From Enchytraeus crypticus (lineage: Eukaryota; Annelida; Clitellata; Enchytraeida; Enchytraeidae): DNA of 64,000 nucleotides. Every line of letters begins with the position of its first letter. Positions within the stretch are counted from its first letter, which is position 1. The notes under the pieces are model-generated. The model saw only the letters and a program-made list of their open reading frames with translations. It was not told the DNA's origin and did no database searches. Both the position numbers and the translations under genes were made by a program. Location: NCBI GenBank assembly GCA_905160935.1, contig CAJHZI010000478.1, positions 200,001 to 264,000 on the forward strand, written 5' to 3'. This document shows, one piece after another, positions 23,796 to 35,401 of this stretch.

Positions 23796-25104
23796 CCTAA
23801 ATGCCTAATATTACAACAGCGTTGCAGAATACGTTTTCACTGTAGTTATGCTTTGCTTATAGAAATTTTACGTCATCTTTGACTCCGTCGGAATTCATTT
23901 AGGTCAAGTAGCTTAAGCCTAGCTTACGGAAACTTCAGAGAATTTCAAATTTACCTGCCGAATCACACTCCTCCACAAAATCTACGATTAAATCCTAGTT
24001 CTCCAGTAGAAGAAACTGAAATTTCTGGAAATTTCCTCTCAATTCTTAATTAATTTCAGTAACGGAAGTGTCAGAAATTGAAGGCACTACATGTACTACG
24101 TCTACATTTAATTTAATTTCTCATCGAAAGACATGAAAATAAACGAAATTCACTGCTTGATCGGAGATGAAAGAAATACTTGAAATTTAATCATCGGACA
24201 AATTTTCTATCTGTCTCGATCTAAGATCATTCGCAGTTTAAAAAGGAGCAGTTAGGCTTAAATACAATTTTATAAAATGCAAAGAGATATATTATATAAA
24301 TTGTATGAAATAGCCTATAAAACGAGCTATTATAGGTAATTATAGACTGTAGACCCCAGAGAATATGATGTAATTTAATTCTGTAAAAGTAATTTTAGAC
24401 AAAGCTATTTATCAGCATGAGAAAGAGAGATTAAGGATTGAATAATAAGCTAAAATTTCACCAATCATTACTGGCTATTATTTTGAAATAAAGAACTAAA
24501 CGAGATCTTATTTAAATCCCAGCTGGGAGTCTCTTCAACAGTCACATCCCGGTAGGCTACTTTCAAACAAAATCATGGCTGACTGTTGATTCTCTCTCTG
24601 TCTCTTTTTCTCTGTCAGTCTGTTTCTCTCTTTAATCTGCTAATATCTTAGAAACATTGAACTTGGGATAAGAACTCATCGACCGAGCGGTATAGTTTTT
24701 TTTGTTGATGCTATTGGTATCGTTTATTTGTTCATCACAGCACAGATCATACAAATAACATGGACGTTCATGTAGTTAGATAAACAAATAACAATACGAA
24801 AGAGGCTACCATAAAAGAGCCATCGCTCCGTTCGGTAATACCATAATTAGTAGCAATGGCAGAGTCTATTTGAGTCAGAAATGGAAAAATTTCTATTACA
24901 CTACCAATTACAGTTGATAGTAGATAGCTTATTGTATAGTTGATAGTCCATTGACCGAAAAGCTAAGGATCCAAATTCTAATCTCGATCTTGCTTGATTT
25001 AATTTCAGACTCGGTTAAACAGAATCTGTCGTCAAACTATACTGCTTGCTATAAAGTCTTAAGACTGCCCCAGAATTGTTGAAATGAGGGTGGACTCATA
25101 ATAA

Positions 25105-25245
25105 TAACAACAACAATTAGAGTGCTACAGTCATCAATGACAACATCGAGTACTATTGAGTTAAAATCAAGCTGGCGAGCAAAAAAAGAAGGTCCAAAAA
25201 TGGTGCAAATTCAAAAATCCAGAAAATCAGTACAAAGTAATCTCA
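25105..25245 (+). mobile_element. Dispersed repeat family B copy
   Basis: Near-consensus copy after AACAACAACAATTAGAGTGC. Family B has no evident Pol III box in the part seen, so its class is unknown. Confidence 0.6.
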
Positions 25246-25684
25246 TAATCTCCTGAAGGAGCTAGTAACGCTAACAGTTAATGTAATGTAGTAGGCCTAC
25301 ATGTATTTTGTAACTAGTATTTTATTTGCTAATAGTTTTTTTGTTGCAATTGTTGTTGTTATAACATAATTTTGTTATTATGTATCTGTCCAAAGAATTA
25401 GAGAAACTGGAGCTGACGTCACGATTATTTATCACAGTAAATATTTATTAACAGACAATACATTTTCTTACTAATCAGTGACTATATTCTTGATTGACTA
25501 TATTCTATATTCGCCCAGCATAGCGTTCAACAGAGAATATTGTAATAATATTTCTGTTCGAAATATTATTGTAATAATATTTTCGGATTCTCGAGCTATA
25601 GTATAAAACATATAAACTTATATGGCTAAGTACACAGTGCTATGCACTTATCATCAATAATGACATCGATCGCTTTCTATAACA

Positions 25685-25830
25685 TAACATAACAATCATT
25701 AGAGTGCTAGAGTCATCAATGACAACATCGAGCACTATTGATACAAAATCAAGCCGGCGAGCAAAAACAAGGTCCAAAAACGGTGCAAATTTCAAAATCC
25801 ATAAATTCGGCCCAAAGTACAGTGTACAAT
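25685..25830 (+). mobile_element. Dispersed repeat family B copy
   Basis: A second near-consensus copy within 0.6 kb of the first, same orientation, with AAGCCGGCGAGCAAAAACAA. Confidence 0.6.
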
Positions 25831-25899
25831 ACCACACGATTAAGAAGTTAGATCGTTTTTTAATGAATTGTCCTGGCGGGTCTATCGGTCCAGTGAATG

Positions 25900-25995
25900 A
25901 TTAGTAATTCTGTTCCCACAGGAATCGAATCTACGACATCTGGAACAGCGGTCTTTAACTTCATGATGTAATTCTGACTGAATCAACCCACTGAG
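25900..25995 (-). mobile_element. tRNA-like SINE head
   Basis: On the minus strand GTAACTCAGTGGGTTGATTC (A-box-like) and GTAGATTCGATTCCTGTGGG (B box) are tRNA-spaced, but no stem set closes, so it is a decayed tRNA-derived element and not a gene. Confidence 0.5.
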
Positions 25996-26490
25996 TTACA
26001 GAAGCGTTCTATTCACTGTCTGGTATTACCATTATGATCTACTGTAAAGGAAGGCCTGTTAATAGCTACATCGACCGACAAAACTGATCCCAATACAAAT
26101 AATGTACCACAAGGACTGCACAATTTATCAAACCACCATTTAGCATTAGAAATCCACGATGGAGCATTAGTTAGGGGAGTTATATAAGTGTATCCGTTGT
26201 CTTCCTCAGCCGATGCTCACTCCTCTTTTACAAGTGTCCACTTTGAGTTTGACTACCAATATACATGTACATTTATAAAGTCTCTTCTAATGTCATACAA
26301 AAAAAGCAATTAACTATTTTCGAGCCCAATTGCACTTCAGCAATGCCATTGCTAGGCTTCATTATTCTTGCGAACAAACTGAAGTCTTGTATAATCTTGC
26401 TTCATTTATAGCTAGAAAACTCAGAGCAATTTTAACTTCGGGAATCTCGATTATAAAATCATATCACAGAAGAACGAAGGCACACCTTCA

Positions 26491-27202
26491 ATGGCCCTGG
26501 CTAAAATATCTGAAAAGAAGGAAGCCGAATTCAGAGATTTCCTGCAGTTTATATTTCGACGCAGCAGTGTCGCCGTGTATCGACTCAATGAGTTTCTCCA
26601 CAAGGACTTTCCTTCATTCGCCCAGGCAGCCCAGAGAGCAGACGACATCATGGAATCCAAACCTCAGAAGAAGAAGAAGAAGAAGAACGCCAAACCAGCG
26701 CGGATATACAATCTCAAGATAATGAAGCAAATGGCGGACGAGATGCTGGAGATGGATTTGATTGAGGACTCACAGCGTCTCGTGGATTTTCTTGACATTT
26801 CCGGACGACTCAGATGCGCAAGTTTAATGGCGGGAAACCTCGTGAAGGGAGTGGAAAAACTGAAACTAGGGGACACCTCTTCCATCAACTACTTCCTCGC
26901 CCAGTGGAAGTACTTCACAAAGCTGACCACCGATTTCTCTGTTATGGAATTCACGGGGAAACTACCTGAGAGCTTGACGGAGGTGGAGAAGAAGTACTAC
27001 GCCTGGCCAGTGGCCGTCAGAACGGCTGGATACGCAGCGAGGCAGGTCCTCAGCCGCTCAGGCACCGTCCTGGGCATGCCCCTGCTTCCCCCGGACCCTT
27101 ATCCTTTTAGAATGAAGATGTATGGGCCGGAGTTTGTTTTGGCTGTGAAAACTGAGGATGAGAAGCGAGACCAGGATCCTGGAATGGCCTTGTTAAGCAA
27201 GG
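26491..27202 (+). CDS. Exon 1 of the unrecognised 287-residue gene
   Basis: 237 codons plus one base, leaving in phase 1 at a strong AAGG/GTAAGT donor. It encodes most of the protein, including KIMKQMADEMLEMDLIEDSQ and LPESLTEVEKKYYAWPVAVR. Confidence 0.8.
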
Positions 27203-30200
27203 GTAAGTCTGCGTGATGAATTGTGTTCAGAAAATACGCAACAGATTTCCTTTTCTTCTTCCCTGCTGGTTTCCTTGAAGTTCTTTGAGCAGCATTTGCT
27301 TTCGTTATTCTGCCTTGTATCTAAATCATTCTCAAAATTTTATTATTTACTTTTTTCTCTCTTAATCTATCTCTCTCTATCTCTCTCTCTCATTTTTTTT
27401 CTAAGTACGTCAACCTTTGTTTTCTCTTCTTTCTCTCTGTCTATCTTCTCTCTTTCTCTGTCTCTGTCTCATTCTCTGTCTCCATCTCCCTCTATCTCTC
27501 TCTTTCTATGTCTTTATCTCTCTTCTCTCTACCGACCTGTACTACAGCCAGAATGAGCCTAAATGAACGCATAATATAGGCCTACGCGTAGTATAAATGA
27601 CTGCATTTAACATAATATTACTCATAACGTCTCAAAAGCTTTGCAACATTATATCAACTTTGAACTGCAATACAATTTACATAATACTACTCCAGGTAGA
27701 ACAAATCCAAAGCGTGCTTTTTGACAGTAAAGGTTGGATGAACTGAGATAAATACAACGACAGCATGATGCATATCATTATGCGCTGTACACTATTTTCA
27801 AAAATATTATTATAAATTCTAAAATCTTTTGGAAGCGATGGAAATTGGAAGCATTATTCTCATATCTGCATTACTCTACTTACTATGGTAAAACGCTTAC
27901 TAATATCCTGTCATATCAATAAACTATGAGGATTTAATGTTCTTTTTCACTGGCTGGAGCCAGTGGCGATGTCGGTATTATAATCGACTGTGGATTAGTA
28001 TGTGCGGGGTTCAAATCCTGGGCTTTCCCGTCACTTACATAGCTTTCGAGTGAGGAAACTGACTTTAACATTAGCTTTACAAGCTTTTTTCCACACCCAT
28101 CTATGATATCAGGACTCGGAGCTTCTCGTAAAAACAAGTATCCTGAACACATCCGTGTCTATCCGAGTATCCACGTATCCATCGAGATTCTCTACGGCGC
28201 GTAACTGGACACTCTCCGGATGAAGTATTATTATTATTCTATCAAATTATTGTAATATTATTATAATTATATAACATTGTTACTATGACATTATCGAGTA
28301 ATTCAAGTGCACTTTGGTATGCGAAGACAGGTAAGCCGGTTAAAAGAGGATTCGCAATGCCTGACGTTAAGGACATAGAGCCAAGCCTTCTACAGCCCAT
28401 AACCAACAAGGGTAAGTGTCGTCGTACCTCAATGGCTGAAGCCAGTGGCGACGTCGGTAAGATACTCGACAGCGGATCAGTATGTGCGGGGCTCAAATGC
28501 TGGGCTCGCCCGTCACTGACATCGTTTTCGAGTGAGGAAACTGACGTTAACCTTAGCTTTTTTAGTTTTTATATTGACACTTCAAAAAAGGTTCTCAGTT
28601 ACATTGGCTACAGTCTGGCTCAAGGAAAGTTACCCACCTCTAAGAAAAAATAAACATCTTTCTAATACGTTTCTAGAAATATACAATATCGAAGGTTTGT
28701 ACATTTTGGAAATATTTCTTAAAAGCATGTAAAAGTATACAGGTCTTATCACAGCATTTATTTTTTTTAAAATAAACACACCATTTTAGAAATCATAGTT
28801 TGATATTAATATACCTGTTGTTTTTGTTAGACACAGTTTTTGCAGAAAACCATCATGACGATGGCAGAGTTGATCAAAACTTGTTTTAGCAGAAGTTACT
28901 AGAGATTTCAGCTAGGTGTCATTTACACAACAACAAAAGCGTTTAAAAGCTCTCTTATTAGTTTAGGAATTAGCTTAGACGAGCTAACCTAAATCATTTA
29001 ATAAAGAGGGAGTCAAGTTGCAATGTAAAGATAGCAGAATGACTTCGGGCATAAGCTGGCATGATTTTTTAATCAACCTGGCATCTTATCTCAAGACAAA
29101 GGCTATCTTCGAACTAGGGTCAAAAATTAAATGTTCAGTATTTCGTTTAAAACAAACATTTTAAGAAGTTTTATATTTTTAATATTAATTTCATATTTTT
29201 AAACAATAAATGTATTACTAAATTCATTTATGTAGTTACAATGCATTTACTAAATGTATTTAGTAAATATGTTTACTATGTAGGTCTATAAATATATTTA
29301 CTATGTAGGTCTATAAATATATTTACTATGTAGGTCTATAAATATATTTACTATGTAGGTCTATAAATATATTTACTATGTAGGTCTATAAATATATTTA
29401 CTATGTAGGCCTATAAATATATTTACTATGTAGGTCTATAAATATATTTACTATGTAGGTCTATAAATATATTTACTATGTAGGTCTATAAATATATTTA
29501 CTATGTAGGTCTATAAATATATTTACTATGTAGGCCTATAAATATATTTACTATGTAGGTCTATAAATATATTTACTATGTAGGTCTATAAATATATTTA
29601 CTATGTAGGTCTATAAATATATTTACTATGTAGGTCTATAAATATATTTACTATGTAGGTCTATAAATATATTTACTATGTAGGTCTATAAATATATTTA
29701 CTATGTAGGTCTATAAATATATTTACTATGTAGGTCTATAAATATATTTACTATGTAGGTCTATAAATATATTTACTATGTAGGTCTATAAATATATTTA
29801 CTATGTAGGTCTATAAATATATTTACTATGTAGGCCTATAAATATATTTACTATGTAGGTCTATAAATATATTTACTATGTAGGTCTATAAATATATTTA
29901 CTATGTAGGTCTATAAATATATTTACTATGTAGGTCTATAAATATATTTACTATGTAGGTCTATAAATATATTTACTATGTAGGTCTATAAATATATTTA
30001 CTATGTAGGTCTATAAATATATTTACTATGTAGGCCTATAAATATATTTACTATGTAGGCCTATAAATATATTTACAATGCATTTAATAAATGTATTTTA
30101 ATGCATTTACTGATTGTATATATTTAACTATATCTCCTCAGTAGGCCTATATTTCTAGAAAGTGATATCCTAACAAATAAACACTTCTATATAGTCTTAA

Positions 30201-31125
30201 TGGGGTGAAGTAGGCTTAGCCTATACGCTGAATGCCACAGTAGCGCTAAGATTGAGATTCAGCTTTAAGTTTGAATACTAATAAAACGTAACAACGAAAG
30301 TTGAAATTAGACTATCTTAAGTTTGAAGGGTGATAGATCAACTGAAATCATTAAACAATAGACATGCACCAGGGTGTTCTCGCTTTAGTTAGACAGCAAC
30401 GAACAGCGGAGATCAGCTCGTGGTTGAAGGAGGCGACTAGTAGCGATAGTGTATTATCTGCTAAGTCAACATTGTTACACTGTAGGCTCCTTGAATGCGG
30501 AATACTATTTATAATTATTGAAAGTTTAAAAAGCTAATGTGAACGTCAGTTTCCTCACTAGAAATCGATGTCAGTGACTGGCGAGCCCAGGATTTGAACC
30601 CAGCACATACTGATCCGCGGTCGAATATCTTACCGACATCGCCACTGGCTCCAGTAAGATAATAGAATCTCATGTCTCTTCCTGAGAGAAACGGACGTTA
30701 AACAGCGCTTCTTGATCATGACTGCTTGAATGAAACAATGGTGTGCGCCAAGTAAGGAAATACTTTTCATTACGTATATGTATTTAAGATATTTCTATAC
30801 AGGAAGCATAAGGTTCGGATAAGGCCAAGCCATTTTTGAAGCGATTAACTTGTTGATCTATGGAGTGCTCTTTATGGAGCGATAAAACCGACTCCGAGTA
30901 AGAAATATTTACCTTAGTCTGGTCACTTGGCGGAACATTCGAGAGAGTGATAGGAATTTTATCAATAATTAATTGTAAGCTGCTTTATAAGTGCATTGCA
31001 ATATGATACAATTCTGAAATAGTTGCGTTGATTTTAGTTCTCTGTTTCATACAGCGCTGTTTCTAAACTTCAACGAAAGCATGCTACCAGCTTCCAAGAA
31101 AAGTGCACCAGGAAAGAAACGATAG
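26491..31125 (+). CDS. Unrecognised three-exon gene, 287-residue basic helical protein
   Basis: Exons 26491-27202, 28331-28411 and 31055-31125 join through GT-AG introns, all in phase 1 (donors AAGG/GTAAGT twice, acceptors GACAG and ATACAG), and end at TAG 31123-31125. The start is the first ATG after an in-frame TAG at 26413. The protein opens MALAKISEKKEAEFRDFLQF, has a run of seven lysines after residue 55, a helical middle (MKQMADEMLEMDLIEDSQRL), a Trp/Tyr-rich segment (NYFLAQWKYFTKLTTDFSVM), a Pro-rich MPLLPPDPYPFRMKMYGPEF and a basic end SKKSAPGKKR. No signal peptide or clear membrane segment. I do not recognise the family. Exon 1 is strongly coding-like: long, GC-richer than its flanks and low in repeats. 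Intron 1 holds two SINE copies and intron 2 a 25-bp satellite. An upstream non-coding exon is possible, since a CACAG acceptor lies just before the ATG. Confidence 0.75.
27340..27535. repeat. TC-rich low-complexity tract in intron 1
   Basis: Degenerate TCTCTC/TTTCTC sequence shortly after the exon 1 donor of the 287-residue gene. Confidence 0.8.
27951..28085 (+). mobile_element. SINE family A copy in intron 1 of the 287-residue gene
   Basis: It starts GGCTGGAGCCAGTGGCGATG and contains GGGGTTCAAATCCTGGGCTT and GAGTGAGGAAACTGACTTTA. Confidence 0.7.
28331..28411 (+). CDS. Exon 2 of the unrecognised 287-residue gene
   Basis: 81 nt, phase 1 to 1, acceptor GAAGACAG and donor AAGG/GTAAGT. It encodes KPVKRGFAMPDVKDIEPSLL, then QPITNK. 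The acceptor was chosen because it keeps the frame; its pyrimidine tract is weak. Confidence 0.65.
28432..28565 (+). mobile_element. SINE family A copy after exon 2 of the 287-residue gene
   Basis: It contains GAAGCCAGTGGCGACGTCGG, GGATCAGTATGTGCGGGGCT and CGAGTGAGGAAACTGACGTT. It starts about 20 bp after the exon 2 donor. Confidence 0.7.
29270..30076. repeat. 25-bp satellite, about 32 nearly identical units
   Basis: The unit is TAGGTCTATAAATATATTTA plus CTATG. Over 800 bp almost the only change is T to C in TAGGTC/TAGGCC, in five or six units. It lies in intron 2 of the 287-residue gene. The flanks (TTACTAAATGTATTTAGTAA, AATGCATTTAATAAATGTAT) are older, degenerate relatives. Confidence 0.97.
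30535..30658 (-). mobile_element. SINE family A copy
   Basis: Inverted copy with CAGTTTCCTCACTAG, GGCGAGCCCAGGATTTGAAC and GCCACTGGCTCCAG. Confidence 0.7.
31055..31125 (+). CDS. Exon 3 (terminal) of the unrecognised 287-residue gene
   Basis: It follows a good acceptor (TTCATACAG) in the required phase and encodes LFLNFNESMLPASKKSAPGK plus KR and a stop. The lysine-rich tail and correct phase support it. A 25-bp tandem repeat begins about 15 bp after the stop, in the presumed 3' UTR. Confidence 0.65.
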
Positions 31126-31138
31126 TAGAGACAGTGAT

Positions 31139-31338
31139 GTCAGTATCAACAGATTCTCCACAAGCTAGTATCAACACTTTCTCCACAAGCCAGTATCAAC
31201 ACTTTCTCCACAAGCCAGTATCAATACTTTCTCCACAAGTCAGTATCAACACTTTCTCCACAAGTCAGTAACAACACTTTCTCCACAGGCCAGTATCAAC
31301 ACTTTCTCCACAGGCCAGTATCAACACTTTCTCCAATA
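31139..31338. repeat. 25-bp tandem array in the presumed 3' UTR, 8 units
   Basis: The unit is CAGTATCAACACTTTCTCCA plus CAAGC. It is unrelated in sequence to the 25-bp satellite at 29.3 kb, and starts about 15 bp after the stop of the 287-residue gene. Confidence 0.9.
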
Positions 31339-33340
31339 GACTCCGTCATCTTCAATTATTTATAAATTCTTTAATTTAATTAACGGGGATTGTTGTAGAG
31401 TGAAAGCAGATAATCATCCTTTTAGACAGTTTGAAGAACAAGAACTTGGGACTCGTCTAATCTGTAGAGAAGTCACACAAAATGGTCAAGTCATAATTCA
31501 CTAAACTGACCTGTCGCTAGTAAAGTTCTTAAGAAATTCAAGTATGTTTAATGCAGAGCTTATGTTTTGTGCACATTGTTACTTCATACCTCGTTGTAGA
31601 TTTTACTCTTACTTATTGTTGATAATAAATAATAATTGCATTACAATTTTTGTCATGAAATAAGCAAGTCAGAAGTCAGCCCGTTAACGTTTCGACTTAA
31701 ATACGAAAGCGTCGCCTACTCAAACAGGCATCTGCTAACTAACGTTACTGTTGAGAAAGGCTCGGTTACATCAAGTTACGAATTACAAGCTAAGTCGAGC
31801 TCTACAAGCATGTTCGTATTATTGTTATGTGCGATATTAAAAGAGAATAAAACTAGCGCAGCACTGACTCTTGTAGAGATGCTATGCGAATTGCTTGACT
31901 ATACTAAATGATGAGTCAATAACGTGAAGACATAATTATAATTTTGGTTGCATTACTCTTCTCATGGCTAAGTACGAACAACAAACAGTTCTATTTTTTT
32001 TTATAACAGATCGTTCTAATCAAGCAGCATAGTTTATACTAGATCATATTATTTAACACAGTTTACATTATACACCATAATATTACGTTACTAACGCTCT
32101 GTGTATAAAGATGCGTCGAGTGCAATACGAGTAGAAATCTGCAAATTTTGAGAAAACTAAGCCATTAAATCAGCGGACAATGATTTTAGAAGATTAAAAT
32201 GCAGTAAAGAAATAAGGAATACCAAATCCGGGCAACTTGTACTAGGGTAGAGGACCCAAGGATCTAGATTTTATTGTACGTAATTGTTGTAAAGTATAGA
32301 GATGCTTTTACACGATATACTTTATTAAAAATGTACATATAGCATTAGTAACGAAAGTCGAGCGCAAGCGGCGAGCAAGCAAAAATAGAATTATATTATA
32401 TTGAGTTATCTTAACAAAAATACAACAAAATTAAAATTCTCATGAATGCAAGTATTTTAAGATCAGCTACATATGATAACTAGTACAGAAATACGATAAT
32501 ATAATTCACAAATAAAAACTAATTCCCTCGACTACTTAAAATCATATATTTGACAATTCACGATCATTTATCAGCAGCTGTTTCGCCTACGAAGTGACCC
32601 CGCGTATACTACACGAGTTCTAGAGGCGACTAAACAGGACTAGCGACAGGTGAAACACTGCTCAAGTCTTTTTCATGCTAAAGGCCACCAGGTGATTTGA
32701 TAAAGACGTAAATTTGAGATAGAACTGAACCGTTGATAACTGTGTAATGTACGCAAGTACTTGAGCGGGAAATAGCTACTTGAAATATGTGAATTAAGAC
32801 CCAACTAAACTGCATTAGGGCCTACCATTTGGTGAAAGAAGAAGAGAAAATGTATTTAGTAGTAAATGCTAGCATGCAACATTCGCCGCGACTTATGATT
32901 TCAATGCTATCGACGTTCTTTATGGGCGAAGAAACGGACGTTAAATCTTTACCACTATTGATGTCGTTAAGCATTTTATTATTATTAGTATGATCATTGT
33001 TATCATTGCGATGTAGGACATAGAGGAATTGAGACAGTCTAATCGTATCCCGAACCTAGTTAAACTGGGAATTAAGGGAAGATGATGATGATGATGATTA
33101 TTATCATCAATGGTCATCGAAGTAACATCAGCGACTGGCGGGTTAGAGATTCAATCTCTCATCGACACACACAACAATAATGTTAATAGATCGATTAACA
33201 CCAGTATAAGAGTCGAGGATACCGGTATATAACCAAAAAATAGAAAAACGTCACAAATATTAACATCATTCTAGTTCTTTGTCTTATAGCAGGTGCAAGA
33301 TTCAGATTCTTACAGTTTTTAAATTCGTGCTCACTATAAT
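31339..33340. other. No gene supported between the two plus-strand models
   Basis: An open frame at 31636-31911 (91 codons, with SMFVLLLCAILKENK) has no recognisable domain or exon borders. An AATAAA at 31624 could end the 287-residue gene transcript. The rest is AT-rich. Confidence 0.4.
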
Positions 33341-33364
33341 TAACCCTATTCATCATTGCAACAG

Positions 33365-33658
33365 ACAACTAACACATCAACGATTGACCCTATCACACAA
33401 CAACATCTGTGCTTTAAAGAAACACAGTGCTCGTATGAAGCACAACTTCCTCGTTTAGAGGTAGGGTTCCCACTGTCTTCAACCAGCCACTATACAATAA
33501 CCTCGCATACCAGACACCCAGTTCGTGTGAAGAAATCGAGGCTAAAATACATGACCCCATTTGCCGAAAAGCTACAGACAGATTTAACTCAATTTAGAAA
33601 GCTATCCACAGATCTAGCTAAATGCAGAAACAAGGCTAAATCAACTACAGGGAGTTAA
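33365..33658 (+). CDS. Possible terminal exon, unrecognised
   Basis: After a good acceptor (CATCATTGCAACAG, exon from 33365) the frame stays open for 97 codons to TAA 33656-33658. It encodes TIDPITQQHLCFKETQCSYE, HPVRVKKSRLKYMTPFAEKL and TDLTQFRKLSTDLAKCRNKA, a basic, helical-looking end with coding-like composition. No family recognised and no upstream exon found. Entry would be in phase 0 from the acceptor chosen. It could instead be a chance frame. Confidence 0.35.
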   Translation, partial: TTNTSTIDPITQQHLCFKETQCSYEAQLPRLEVGFPLSSTSHYTITSHTRHPVRVKKSRLKYMTPFAEKLQTDLTQFRKLSTDLAKCRNKAKSTTGS

Positions 33659-33746
33659 TAATAATATCCTCCAACAGTTTCTATAGCGGTGTCATGGCCG
33701 GTGTCCGGTCTTCGAGACCACTTTACAGCAATTGATTAAGCTGGTA

Positions 33747-33876
33747 AAGCTAAGGTTAACGTCAGTTTCCTCACTCGAAGGCGATGTCAGTGTCCGGCGA
33801 GCCCAGGATTTGAATCCCTCACCTACTGATCCGCGGTCGAGTATCTTACCGACTTCGCCACTGGCTCCAGCCAGTG
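33747..33876 (-). mobile_element. SINE family A copy
   Basis: Inverted copy ending in a small palindrome, CCACTGGCTCCAGCCAGTGG, where the element meets its own start. Confidence 0.7.
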
Positions 33877-34484
33877 GCGAAGCTTTAGTCGCCTTCTACG
33901 ACACGTGCAGTTACAGATATTTGTTGGATACTCAAAATAGCCTCCTATGAAGCAACTGCAAATTTCTAAATAATTAATTATACTATCTCAGTGTATTAAG
34001 ATAATAAATCATAGACGACATTGTCAATATGACAGTAACGTGAGAGAGAAGTTTAAACGCTATAAGTAGGTACAACATTAAATACAGTGCCAGAGTTCCA
34101 GGCGGCTATGGAAAGCTAGTTCACATTGACTGACCGATCGATTTCAAAGTCTGACGAAAGATTGTATATTAGATAAATTAGAGGTTCGAGTATTGATAAA
34201 ATCTCTACACCCGTGAAGATTTCTGCTTCCTTCAACACAAATCAAAATATTTTTGCTTAGTAAGGTGTAATTGTATATATTTATCACGAGTTAAAATAAT
34301 GCTTATCAAGTTTTGCAATATTAAGAGAATATTTTGCAATATTAAGTAACTGTTGTATTATTCATTTAATTGAATTCCCAATTTCTTTACAATGTTCACT
34401 AGGTGTTAAACACTACATTCCGCACACTTAAAATACTCATGCATGACATACAAAGATCTTAATAACAGATACAGAAAAAAGTAC

Positions 34485-35359
34485 TCACTTGTTACTAGCA
34501 TGCCCCTCTATGGCTATACTACAGCGTGCCTCTACGTCAGTCCACTGTCCATCATAATCTTCAGGTTTCAGGTCTGCAGGAGATCTGCGCTTTCTGTGGT
34601 AACACAAACAGCAGAGTAAGTGTCGTAATATAATATCGGTATACTACTACAACTCAGCATCATCATCATCAGCAGCAGCAGCATCATCATCATCGTCGTC
34701 GTTGTCATCAACATTATCATCATCATGATCATCATCACAATCATGATGATCATCATCATGATCATCATCCCATAGTAGCTAGGGTCGGGATATGAATAAA
34801 CCTTCTCCACACCCCTCTGTCCCACACTGTATCAACAATAATCTCCCAAAATATTTCAGCTACTACAGAAAAAAGGTTAACATTCTCTGCGCAATCCAGA
34901 CTTACTAATTCCTGCATAGTGCCTGTGCTGAAATTATAATACTATAATTTCTAAATAGGAGATGAAGATGTTTAAAAAGACAACTATCAACTGTATAGTT
35001 ATATTTATCAAGCCATGATAAATGAAACAAACTGCTGGAAACAAGCATCCTACTGTGTACTTACTGTTATATAATTTATATTCGGCGATGCAATCAAAAG
35101 ATATATTTAGTAAGATCTCCATCGACACGAGATTATCTTGAGTGGAAGAAATTCCTCTTAGCGTTCCCAAATTGCAAAGGTAATGGTGATTAAGGCCTTA
35201 GTTCAAGTTGCTATTTTATAACACTGCATTAATTTTCCAGTAAATAAGGGTGCTATAGAAGTCTAGTAAATTAAGGGTCAGATTTTTTATAAAAATAGAA
35301 CGAGACAGATATTGAGAAATAGATAAGAGAAATGGGTGTCCAAAGAGAGAGAGAGAAAG

Positions 35360-35401
<42 letters not shown>

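Larger units (their letters stand above)
23800..26330. other. No gene seen; repeats B and tRNA-like SINE
   Basis: Apart from the two family B copies and the tRNA-like head, the sequence is unique and AT-rich. Confidence 0.5.

Noticed and set aside
28285..28653. 122-codon plus-strand frame taken as one exon
   Set aside because: Its second half is SINE family A; only 28331-28411 fits as an exon with matching phases.
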